This document shows positions 22,142 to 31,725 of a DNA stretch of 64,000 nucleotides, in pieces. The DNA comes from Phytopythium helicoides (lineage: Eukaryota; Oomycota; Peronosporomycetes; Pythiales; Pythiaceae). Position numbers and translations under genes: made by a program. Positions within the stretch are counted from its first letter, which is position 1. Each line of letters begins with the position of its first letter. The notes under the pieces were generated by a model that saw only the letters and a list, made by a program, of their open reading frames with translations, did not search any database and was not told where the DNA came from. The stretch covers positions 186,001 through 250,000 of the forward strand of contig JANFNE010000065.1 in the NCBI GenBank assembly GCA_024867545.1, written 5' to 3'.

Positions 22142-23565
22142 TCACTCCATGTCATAGACGATCACGCCGCCGTCGTCGCCGGCTGCCACCAGTTGAGACG
22201 CAGTCGTCGCGATGGCGCGCACAGCCGCCTGGTTTGCTCCGAGTCCGTACAGCAGCTTGCCCTTTTTCCAGTCGTGGACGTGCAGCATGCCGTTGCCAGC
22301 GCCGCTGAAGCATAGCTGGACAGACAAGTGCAGCGCGTAGATGAAGTCCATGTGCTCGGTGAAGTTGTGCAGCACACCGTACGAGTTGCGCCGGTCGAGG
22401 ACCTTGATGGTGCCGTCCGCACCTCCCGTCACCAGGATGTTTGAGTCTTCGGCAGACGCCTTGAGGAACCCTACTGCTCCGCGCTTGCCACTGCGAGGGT
22501 CGACGTGCAGCTCCAACTCAAAAGTTGGAGAGCGTTGCCTGGCATCCCAGACACGCACGAATCCGTCCTGTCCACCTGAGAAGAAGCGCTGCTCTGCATC
22601 TTGAGCTGGATCCGCGAGCACGCTAGTCGTGTGGCCTGTGTGGGCGTTCGGGAGCTTGCGTGTGACCTTGTACTCGTGCAAGTCGACCACGTGGACGCTG
22701 CCATCTCGATCTCCACTCACCACCGCAGTGCCACCAGGAAAGATCGACGCGTCGAGGATCGGAGCAGACCCGGGCTTGATGGACGTGCGCTCGCGTTCTC
22801 GGCTCGAGAATCGCTTGCCAACGTTCCACAGTCGCAGAGTCTTGTCGTATCCAGGCGCTCAGCACCGTGTCGGCGTCGACGCAGTGCACGAGCGACACGG
22901 AGCCACTGTGGCCCGAGCAGATCCTCGCACTTGACGCCCGCGGCGTCCCACAGACAGAGCTTGCTGTCCATTCCTCCCGAGACAATGCGCTTGTCTGGCA
23001 GGTACGCGGAGCACGTGACCCACTCTGTGTGCCCGAACTTCTTGGAGTAAAGCGTTCGTGGCTTGGCAGCAGCTCCTCTGGACAACTTGCTGCTCGCTGT
23101 TCGCAGCGAAACCACATACAGTGCGTGGTCGCTGCTGCCCACAACGACCTCGGTTGCGTCGGGGCTCATGCTCATGCACATGAGCGGCTGGGCTGCTACT
23201 GCGTGCACGGATCCTTCGGGCGACTTTGGCCCCAGCAGCCAGGAGCCTCCCAGGTCGCCTTCAGCTTGAGCTGCTGGCGGTGGCGACGGTCTTGAGGCTC
23301 CATCTGCTCGAGAAACAGCCCGAGAAGAAGAGGAGCTCGATGCGGATCTTGCAGCGGCTTGCGGGATCCTCTTGGCGCCTGCAGCCGTCGCCAGCTCCTC
23401 GAACGCCGTGTCGAACGCCTCCATGTACGCGTCGTTCTGCTTGTGCGACGCGCTGGCCGCGTGCGTTGCGCGCTGCTTCATGGGCGCCACTCGTGCTGGT
23501 GCATCGGCGTCGTCCATCAGCCCCGAGGCCGCGTACTCCTCGAGCCGCACGGTGCGCCGCGCCAT
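22142..23565 (-). CDS. WD40 repeat protein, unknown role (two frameshifts)
   Basis: Beta-propeller protein of about 473 residues from the ATG at 23565. The first 110 residues are low complexity (Ala/Ser/Pro-rich), followed by about seven WD40 repeats: MSPDATEVVVGSSDHALYVV, VSGGMDSKLCLWDAAG, GYDKTLRLWNVG, VSGDRDGSVHVVDLHEY, FSGGQDGFVRVWDARQ, VTGGADGTIKVLDRRN and AAGDDGGVIVYDME at the C terminus. Two single extra bases interrupt it, near 22915 (extra G, after EDLLG) and near 22855 (extra C, after VLSA); the repeat pattern continues across both. It is convergent with the zinc-domain gene, whose stop is 42 bp away. I cannot assign a specific orthologue; WD40 proteins usually serve as scaffolds. 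Confidence 0.78.
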
Positions 23566-24170
23566 CCTCCGGCCGTTAGTGGCGACAAGTCACTTTTGAT
23601 GAAAGTATAGTGCGAAAAGATTCGCATGTGCTCAATGCAGCGTCGACCCATGAAGGTTGGAGGTGATGTCGATTGATGCTGAGCCATCATGATGCACGTT
23701 TGCTCTTCATGGTCGCCTTTACTGCTCATGAGCGTTTTCACGATTTACGCATTCCTCGTGACGAAAAGCTACGAGCTCATTCCTAACGAGTGTGCTTCAT
23801 GTGCCATGGTCGACCATGGCGCACCAAAGCTCTGCCAGGCTCCTCCGCGACGCCAACGATCACGTCCTTGTCTAGCTCTGCTCAACAATCTCTCTAGCAT
23901 CAATCATCAGCAGCGCAAAGATATCCAAGAATCCGCAAATGATGCAGGATTTGCGTGCCAGCAATCAATGAAGCTAACCGCGGCCTTGATGGATTTCCAG
24001 GTTCGAGCATCTCTTTCCCGGCATCGTTGAGTCGCGTTGCGCTGCTTTGCGAGCCCCCGCCACCCTCCACCGGCGCGCATCCATCCCGTCGCGATCTTGA
24101 AGCGCCACGCTCGACTCGGCGGGCTCCACACATTTTGGAGAGCCTTCTCATTGGCCCTCGACAGTGGGCC
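23566..24170. other. Divergent intergenic region, WD40 and EAPP-like genes
   Basis: About 600 bp between divergent genes. No supported gene; presumably contains both promoters. Open frames crossing it are extensions of the EAPP-like frame or shadows. Confidence 0.5.
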
Positions 24171-25174
24171 ATGGAGTTCAACGGCGCGCAGGCCGATGGC
24201 GACGACTACCTGCGCTTCCTGCCGAGCGACGACGAGCTGAGCGACGATGAGCCCGCCGCGCAGCCAGAGGACGACGCCGACCGCGTGGCGCTGGCGCTGG
24301 CGGCCGCGCGCATCTCGCCGGCGCTGCTGCTGGCGCCCGCCGACGCCAAGAGAAAGCTGCCGCGCGACTGGCGCCGACAGCCGCTGGGGGACGGCGTCGT
24401 GGCGCGCAGGGCCGGCGAGGACGTGCGCGTGTCGCGCGAGTCGATGGAGCAGCACGCGGCGCGCAGGAAGCAGCTGCTGAGCGCGCTGGACGCGTGCTCG
24501 AGGGAGCTGAGCGCGGGGGTGGTGGCCCAGTGGGAGGGCGACGCGCCGTTCCGGTTCGCGCGCGGCGACTGCGAGATGCCGGACGCGTCGCCCAAGCCGA
24601 CGCCGGCGGGCGAGGAGATGCACGCGCCGGAGAAGAAGCAGAGAGGGAGGGGAGCGGGAGGTGATGGCAGCGAAGAGGAGCTGCAGGAGGACGCCGACCC
24701 GCTGTACGACGAGCGGATGGACGACGCGGATGCCAAGTGGGTGCTCAGCAACTTTGGAGGAGAGCAGGACCAGGACGCGGGCGACGGCATGCTGTGCTGT
24801 CCTTGCTGCTTCGTGACGGTCTGCATGAGCTGCGAGCGGTGCGTCGCGTGGGGGTGGGAAGGCGACTGCAGCTTTAAACTGACGGAGGTTGGGGATGAAC
24901 ATGCAGGCACGTCAAGTACAGCAACCAGTTTCGCGCGCGGTCGGCGGTCAACTGCCGCGTCAACAAGGACGAGGTGCTCGCGTACGTGAGCTCGGCAGGC
25001 GCGCAGAGGACGTCGCTACCGTTCCAGAAGCGTCTGCAGGCATCGCAATCCTCCGCCAGGGTGCTGCAAGAAGACGAGTACTACCCGGTGCAGTGCTCCG
25101 ACTGCAACACCACGGTCGGTGTTTTCGACCACGTGCAGCAGTTCCATTTTTTCAACGTGCTGCCAAGCAGCTAG
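24171..25174 (+). CDS. EAPP-family protein (E2F-associated phosphoprotein)
   Basis: Matches the Eapp_C family (PF10238), named for human EAPP, a nuclear phosphoprotein affecting E2F-driven transcription. Seen: an acidic N terminus (residues 1-45), charged low-complexity middle, the family motif DPLYDERMDDADAKWV, then paired Cys motifs CCPCCFVTVCMSCERH and, in exon 2, VKYSNQFRA, AVNCRVNKDE, EYYPVQCSDCNTTVGVFD and the C terminus FHFFNVLPSS. Two exons, 24171-24838 and 24907-25174, joined by a 68-nt intron (GTGCGT, CTGAC, CAG) that restores CER-HVKY exactly. 311 residues, no frameshift. The start at 24171 (MEFNGAQ) is chosen over an upstream ATG at 23955 because the acidic family-like N terminus begins here. 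Family is firm; the E2F link is known only from animals. Confidence 0.85.
24839..24906 (+). other. Intron of EAPP-like gene
   Basis: 68 nt, GTGCGT at the start, CTGAC branch-like sequence, CATGCAG at the end; removal restores the conserved Cys motif region. Confidence 0.75.
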
Positions 25175-25520
25175 CTGCGTAGATCGTTTGGTGCACGCCA
25201 TGATGATTGCTTATGAAATGCTTCCTACCTATGTTTTACAAGATTCTACACGCTATCTGGTCGCGAATGAAGAGCGACTCTAGCTCATCATCATCATCGT
25301 CATCACTATCATCATTGGCATGTCATACTGCTGCCAGCAAGCCCGCCACCGTCCTTCCTTTCTCTCACCCATCCGTCCACCTCAAATCCGAACCTTGGTT
25401 GCATCAGGTTTGTGGAGGCTCATGGCCTCGATGGAACGGTCGTTGTTTTGTTTTTTTTGATACTTGAGAGCGACTCATGCACGTATACCACCCGCCAGAG
25501 TTGGAAGTGAGACTTCCAGG
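25175..25520. other. Convergent intergenic region, no gene
   Basis: 346 bp between the 3' ends of the EAPP-like and kinase genes. It contains a short ATC/TCA microsatellite around 25282-25315 and a T-rich run near 25445-25460. Confidence 0.5.
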
Positions 25521-28127
25521 TCAAGCGAGTGCGACACCGACACTCTGAACTTTGTCATTGAGCTCGGAAACGAGCATCTCCAGCTGGAGCGTCGTCTGCG
25601 AGCGATCACGCAGTTGGCGCACAGCCACGGCAAGGCGCTGCAAGTCGAGACAGCAGCATCAAGAACACTTCGTCAGAATGGAGTGCCACGATCAGAACGG
25701 ACATGGAATACGTACAGACTGCAAGTCGCGAAGGTCATCAAGCGCCGACTGGGCTGTCGTGACACCAGCGGCGTTGAGCAGGCGACGGATCTGTTCGCAC
25801 ACCTCCTCGCTCGTTGGTCTGCTCAATCAGCCAGGATGATGAGTCAATCACGTCGACTGCAGCAGCATCAGCAGCAACAACACTCACCGCTCAGCCGGGT
25901 CGATCGCCGTCATACGAAGCACAAGCGTCATTTCAGCGGGGAAATGCTGGAGCGCACGCTGAGGGACAACTCCGTGACGGATACCCGTGAGCACCTGCGA
26001 TCGCTCCATCATCGTGCTGAACGGATAGCACATTTCCAGCAAGATGACTCCGAGCGCAAAAATATCCGACTTGGTCGAGTACTTGGCGCTCTTCGCGCGG
26101 TTCGCAGGGGTGGCGTTAGCCACAGGGTCATTGAAGCGGTATCCAAGTTGCTCAGGCGACGCGTAAGTGAAAGTACCGAGAGCCGTCGTGTGGTCTCCGT
26201 ACTCGTCTCCGGGTCGCACGATTTGGACATTACGCGGGCGAGTTGCGTCAGAAAAGATGGACTTACTGAGCCCAAAATCACCAATCTTGGCCACGTCCCC
26301 ATGGATGAAGATATTGTCGGGCTTCAGGTCGCGATGAATGACGCCGCTCGAGTGCATATGAGCCACGCCCTGCGCCACACCGAGGAACAACTTCAACCCT
26401 TCCAGGTGCGTGGCAGATTGAGCTGACCAACGAGAGCGCATCTCGTACGAGGAGCGCAGCCACGCTGTCAAGTTGGAGTGAGCCTCGTCCTTTGGAGGTG
26501 GAGTCGGAGCTTTCACTTCGGCCTTGACCTCATTCTTCATAGTGAGGCGATCAATCAGACGGTTGAAAGAGTGCTCGCTATCAGCAGCAGTGTCTTCCGC
26601 TGCACTCCCGCACAGCTCCATCTGGATGTACAGGTTGAGCGTAGGAGTCTTCACCTTTGGTTCACGGCGCACTGCCGCTCGAGCATTGTTTCGTTCATTA
26701 CCGTTGAGCGACGTCGGCTGGCCAAACGAGTCTTCCTCTTCCGTGCTGTTGCCCACCTCACTTGACTCTGCGAACTGGAAACCTGGAGTCGAGTACTGGT
26801 CAAAACTGATCGAGTTGGATGAAAAGTCGAGTGAGAACGATGACTCGTTCTCGTTCATGACTTCGCTGTCGTCCTCCTCCATCTTCTGCATGCTCTCAAC
26901 ACGCGAGTCTGACTCACTCGCCTCACTCGTGCTAACGGAGTCCAAGTCGGAACCACGAACGCTTTGAGTCGAGGTGGCGTCGTCTGCACAACTGCGATCT
27001 TCTTCCAGCCACGCAGTGTGGTAACGCACCACATTCGCGTGAGGAGGCATTGTCGCCATTGATCGCACTTCGCGCAGAGCCTGGTCGAGCTCAATCGAGC
27101 CTCGTTGCATTGAGTTGGGCAACACGACCTTCTTCACCGCGTAGAGGCACCCGTCAACCTTGCTGCGTACCTTGTACACTGCGCCTTGGCCACCCTCCCC
27201 CAAACAGCCCAGCACGTCAAAGTCCTGCTCGAATCGCGAAGCCAGCCCTGTTGGCTCATTTGGAGCTGTTTTCAACATCGCACTGCCCGCCGGGGTCTCC
27301 ATGATTGTAGGTAGAGACTGCGCACGGCTGATGGTGCTGTCATGACTCTTCTTTTTCTCTTCACGTTCAACACCATCAGCGTCACTAGGCAGAGGAGCGA
27401 GCTGCAACGACGGCAGAAAACTCGGGTCCTGTAGTAACGTTGACTTTGCGCCAGATTTTTCTTCCCGCTTGAAAAAGGGAGGGAAGCGCACCGACTGCGT
27501 CCCAAGCCACTCAGTGAACCGCTTTTGCGGTGCAAGGAGTACCGACGAATAGTATGCCGACACTGGCTTGCTCGACATTGGGATGCCACTTTGTGCACGC
27601 GAGACTGTCCTCGGCTGGGGAACAGCCATGGAGTCGTCTACTTCTTCCTGTCCGGTCTGGAAGTAGCCGATGAACGGGTTGGTCTTGTCCACTGTTGTTC
27701 CGCGCTTGCCCAGGTGCACCTCGGAAGTAGCAGCATCCGCGACGTTGCTGACAGCAATGAGACTCGCTCTGTCTTGCTGTGCTTCGTACACCGTCGACTT
27801 TTCGTTCAGCGCACTTTTTCCACGCTTCGCCACTACTGGCGACCGAGAGACCCAGTCTCCAGCGTCGGCTGAAATGGAGAAGGCAATCGGCGACGACGCG
27901 ACACGAGGGAGCGTGGCCGCTCGCGCGACCTGCTCGCTCTTGCCTGCTGCTGCTGCTGCCTCTGCGCCTTCATTCGCGGACGTGCTAAAGCTCGCGCCGG
28001 AAGTCGACGACGCTGCCGTTGGCGAGCTGATGGCGCCGCCGCCCAGCTGGTACGCCGACGCCGCCCGCCGCGCCGCGGGCAGCCCGTTCACATTCTTGGC
28101 GATGCCGAAGGCGAACGCGTTCTGCAT
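25521..28127 (-). CDS. eIF2-alpha kinase-like Ser/Thr protein kinase
   Basis: Protein kinase resembling the PEK/GCN2/HRI group that phosphorylates eIF2-alpha under stress. Seen in 819 residues: about 300 residues of low-complexity Ser/Ala-rich sequence; P-loop GCLGEGGQGAVYKV; catalytic lysine in YAVKKVVL; HANVVRYHTAWLEE; a long acidic insert (about 160 residues) between the N-lobe strands and LYIQMELCG, typical of eIF2 kinases; HRDLKPDNIFI; DFGLSKS; SPEQL; and KSDIFALGVILLEMCYPFSTMMER. Three exons: 25888-28127, 25716-25818 and 25521-25637, with introns of 69 and 78 nt. The second exon supplies RPTSEEVCEQI, completing subdomain XI, and the third a coiled-coil-like tail. No RWD, HisRS-like or transmembrane domain is visible, so the sensing partner is unknown. 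Intact. Confidence 0.82.
25638..25715 (-). other. Intron 2 of eIF2-kinase-like gene
   Basis: 78 nt on the minus strand, starts GTACGT, ends CTTGCAG, contains CTGAC. Removal joins DLQS to RLAVAVRQLRD in frame. Confidence 0.65.
25819..25887 (-). other. Intron 1 of eIF2-kinase-like gene
   Basis: 69 nt on the minus strand, starts GTGAGT and ends GAGCAG. Removal creates the conserved kinase sequence DPAERPTSEEV. Confidence 0.75.
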
Positions 28128-28863
28128 GGCTGGTGGGGAGTGTCTTCGCAGCTAGCGCCGCAGACCGCGACCGGGGCTGCGACTGGAGGTCGGGTTCTCC
28201 CACGCCGAGTCGCCCTCGCAGACGCCCGAGCCGCCCTCCGCCGCCGGTCCCTGCCCGTCCGCGCGCGCCTGCCCTTTCCGCCGTTTCTCGGGCCCCCAGA
28301 GACCGCCAGGCGCCCGGAAAAAGCGCCGATCGACAGCGCTCGACGCCGCAAGTGCCGCGCGCCGCGCTCCGATCGCCGCCGTGCGCTGCCTGCCGCTCTG
28401 CTGCTGCCGCCGCCGCGCGCCGCTCGCCGCCTCGCCCTCGCTCGCTTGCTCGCACCCAGCACGCGTTTCACAAAGTGCGGAGTGATGGGCGTGGGCGTCG
28501 CGGCCTGCGAGAATGGATGCGGAGCGCGCGTATGTGTTTGTGGAGGGGATCACCATCTTACACCTGCCCCTGTCGCCCAGCATTTTGACAGCCTGCATGA
28601 TTTGATAAATGTGGATTGAAGCATACTTACTATGCTGTGTTATATTATCTAAAAACACTCTAATAGTTCATATATGCGATACTCATAGGTGGATTACACA
28701 TGGCGTTATCCAGCGTGCTGGACGCTCGCGATATGCGCGCATTCATAGAAAATATTGAGGCGTTTCAACAGATGGGCAGCCACGTTGAACCAGTTGAACT
28801 GCGACGACCAGCACCCGAATATCCATCAGGCTCACCTCACCAACTGCGCTGCGCTATGTCTTT
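28128..28863. other. GC-rich upstream region, no supported gene
   Basis: The stretch 28130-28480 is very rich in G and C and opens in nearly all frames with Arg/Ala/Pro-rich translations, which is a composition artefact. It is probably the 5' region of the kinase gene. From 28600 to 28700 the sequence turns AT-rich. Nothing else is supported. Confidence 0.5.
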
Positions 28864-29528
28864 TCAAGATACAAAACCAATACATACCACAAACCACAAT
28901 AATGCATTCACAAAGCCCACCATCTTCCAGAGGTATCGAGCCTGGATCTTGACGGCGCGTGCCTCTGCGGACATTGAAGCGGTCTGAGCGGCCCCGAGCC
29001 ACGCCATGGCATCAACCAGAGGCTCTCGCTGCTCCCATGGGAGCAGTTGGCGAGAGGAGCGGCCACCTTGTTCCTCTCGATCGATGGGCGGCACTGGGCT
29101 CTCAGCGTTGCTTCCAGAGCAACGGCCCAACCAACGGTCGAAGAGCTCCGTTGGGTTGGGTCCCACCGACGGTCTCACGGCAACCAGGACGCCATGAACG
29201 ACTTGCAGTCGGCTGCTTGGAGAGTTCTCGATCGCCAGTCCCAGCCACATGCGCTTCTTTACAGTGCGTGGCGTCATGGGCTCGCCAAAAGTATCCTCGG
29301 TCAGCCCGCAGAGCTCGACAGCGCGCCACGTCACGGAAGCCAATTGGACGTCCGGCGGTGCGAGCAGCGTGCGGACACGCGCCACGAGGCGGCGACGCTC
29401 CCTCTGCCCGCGAGTGACGCGGGTTCTTCCGGCGCCGGCGGCACGGCCGCATCATCGTCGCCACCGCGCATCTCTTTGCCTGGCGTCTGCGACATGTTAC
29501 GGCGCTCCTGTGGGTCATTGATGATCAT
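28864..29528 (-). CDS. Hypothetical protein with C-terminal membrane anchor (frameshifted)
   Basis: Not recognised. Two frames appear to form one protein: an N-terminal acidic segment (MSQTPGKEM, DDDAAVPPAPEE; ATG at 29495 or 29528) and, after a break around 29420 where one base seems missing, a longer part TRVTRGQRERRRLVARVRTLL, WRAVELCGLTEDTFG and the C terminus YLWKMVGFVNALLWFVVCIGFVS, a single hydrophobic segment. The longer part has no ATG of its own, which supports either a frameshift or an unseen upstream exon. About 220 residues. It could be a tail-anchored protein. A spurious frame cannot be excluded, although the hydrophobic C terminus argues against it. Confidence 0.4.
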
Positions 29529-30040
29529 ATTGCCACTTCAACTTGCCGACGTATTCACAGCACCAGTTGACGCAGCACGCGATGCCGCTGCCTCCACTCA
29601 CAAGTTGCAGTTCTGGACTCGATCTCCTGAATCAATCGCCGCGAGTTTTGTGCGATCGACGCTGTTGCTGACGTTTTGGGGCGTCATCTACAGCGTCTCA
29701 CGCTTTTCTCGGATGCCCATGGCTGCTCTCTCACGCGCTTTGATTCGACAGTGGAGCTCTTGCTGATGATCGAGGCTTCTGGGTCGTGGTCGTGAGTAGA
29801 TGACAACTACGTAGTAGGTTGATACAATCCATACATAGTTCAAAGTGCCACCCATGAACATTCCTTCTCACGATAAAATCAAGTGTCGAGTTGAGGCTCG
29901 GATGAAAAACCGGACGGTATGGACTGGCAGCGTATCAACTTCCATCAATGTAAAAGTAAAAGAAGTGTAATTCTCGGCGTGGTCGTTCGGCACGCAAAAA
30001 CTAGTTCGTGATCTCGAAGAGACCGGAGAGAGCGCGTCGA

Positions 30041-31193
30041 CTACGCCGCCGCGGCTGGGGCAAAGCCGATGCGAGGAGTGTTGCCGGTGATGTCAAACGC
30101 CGCAAAGTATTTGCACATCAATGTGGCGTCCATGACCCAGATCGACAGGCTAGGTAATCCCATGAACGCAAGCTCGCACTTGTTTGGGACCGATTTGGAG
30201 TCGGACATACTCTTTCGGCGATAGCGTGAGCGAATGCTCGCCGAAATCGAGTTCAATATCAGGCAGCTTGGCATCGCACGGGACCCAGTAGTTGTCGACA
30301 AACCACCTGCTTGGTCGCTCCGAGTAGGTTGGCGATCTTCGCAACGGCGTTAGGTGGGCCGCCGAAGATCCCACTACCGAATGTGTACACGAGAACCTGG
30401 GTCTGCTCATCGATAAGGGTATCGCCAACCTTCCACGACTGCAGCTTGAGAAGCCAGTCTTGCTGGCTTACAGTACTCACGTATTTGAGCTCACCGCGAT
30501 AACGATGCTCGTTGATACCACCAAATGTGATCTCGCCGTCCGCTCGATCCCGACCTTCGAAAAGTCCAAACACGGGGCGGTCGATGATCTTCTCGTTCAC
30601 CAGCCGATGTAGAAACGACTCGCCTGGCACAACACTTCTGGTATCAAAGCCGAGGCCAATCATTCCATCGACGGAAGGATGGAGTAACCCGGCCCCAAGC
30701 TCCTCGTTTCGTTGGCTTCACCAAAGAGCTGCCGCTCCAACACGAGATCGCCGATGCGAACGACGTCGCGAGAGAGTTCGCCCGACACGTATGTGTGGAA
30801 CGGCATGCCAGTAGCTTCGTAGGTCGACGACTTGCTGTGGTCGTATACTTGATGATGAGCGAAAGGTTTATTCGGGACCCAGAGATCGCTCGAGTTGGTG
30901 TCGAAGGTCATCTTGAAAATCTGTGGTGGAGTTCCAATTGCAATCTCGGCGTAGAACTCGGCATCGTAGTAGTTGTGGAGCGGAATGCTGTGTCCACGGT
31001 CATCTGAGAGGGAAGGGAAGCTCGGCGTCCACACAGCCGAGCGCTTAGCGAAATTAGAGGTGACGTCGTCTTCTACGGACGGCAGCACGTGCCGCTTGAT
31101 GGGCAATTGGATCACTCCTGCAGCCGACGCAGAGCCGCACCACAGCACGACGAGAAGCAGCAGCGAAGCGAAATGAGCGATATCGAGTGCCAT
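30041..31193 (-). pseudogene. Pepsin-like aspartic protease, degenerate and frameshifted
   Basis: Family A1 aspartic protease by layout: signal peptide MALDIAHFASLLLLVVLWCG, a short propeptide-like region, YYAEIAIGTPPQ-type block (EFYAEIAIGTPPQIFKM), the first active-site motif as FDTNSSDLWV (usually DTGSS), YDHSKSSTYEATG, MIGLGFD, and the C-terminal FAAFDITGNTPRIGFAPAA. The second active-site motif, normally D-T-G-S/T, reads VLVYTFGSGIFGGP, so its catalytic aspartate is absent. The frame breaks near 30680 (a base missing), 30305 and 30208 (a base extra each). Repairing them would give about 383 residues, normal for the family, but still lacking the second Asp. Either an inactive homologue or a decayed gene; sequence errors in this part of the window complicate the choice. 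Confidence 0.7.
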
Positions 31194-31725
31194 CGTGGGC
31201 TCCGATCCAAGAATGAGCCATCCATCAGATGCACGGCTTCTTCAAATCCCTCTAAAGCTGATCGTGCACCCATTATGATCAGTCATTCCGACCGTGAAGA
31301 CCGTCACCAACTCGCTCAACAGGGTTACGCCATCCAGCAACGGACATCGTGTCGGGTGAGTGAGTGCATTCAGTGAACGATTCGCAGGCCAAGAGTTGTA
31401 TGATCAGATCCGTCGCCCGCACAGCGCGGCTGCTGCCACGGCTGCCAAGTCAGCGCTTGGTGATCTCTTCTTACAACTAGAGCCACTCGACTCGAAATCC
31501 ACAGCGACCCGATCGATACGATCGGAAACAACAAGGCTCCTCCATCAAATGGAGCTCACACATCCCTGGTGCAGTCAAAGATCGGAAGGAGGGACTTTCT
31601 GATTGACACGGTAGCAATTTCATTCGCGACATCATTCCTGAGCAATGCTCTTCAACTGTGCGACTGCTGTACTCGGTGTAGCCATCACGACCTTTGAAGA
31701 TCGCATCCGCTGGCTGCATGGGCCG
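31194..31725. other. Divergent intergenic region
   Basis: About 530 bp between the aspartic protease and IQ/C2-like genes. A TCATTCC initiator match lies near 31283. An in-frame ATG at 31645 could extend the downstream gene by 27 residues. Confidence 0.4.

Noticed and set aside
23955..24170. Longer N terminus for the EAPP-like protein
   Set aside because: The upstream in-frame part lacks family character and the acidic N terminus begins at 24171.
25464..26426. 320-codon plus-strand frame over the kinase gene 3' end
   Set aside because: Lies opposite kinase subdomains VI-XI and two good introns; no domain of its own.
28130..28658. Several overlapping open frames on both strands
   Set aside because: High GC content removes stops; translations are Arg/Ala/Pro-rich and not protein-like.
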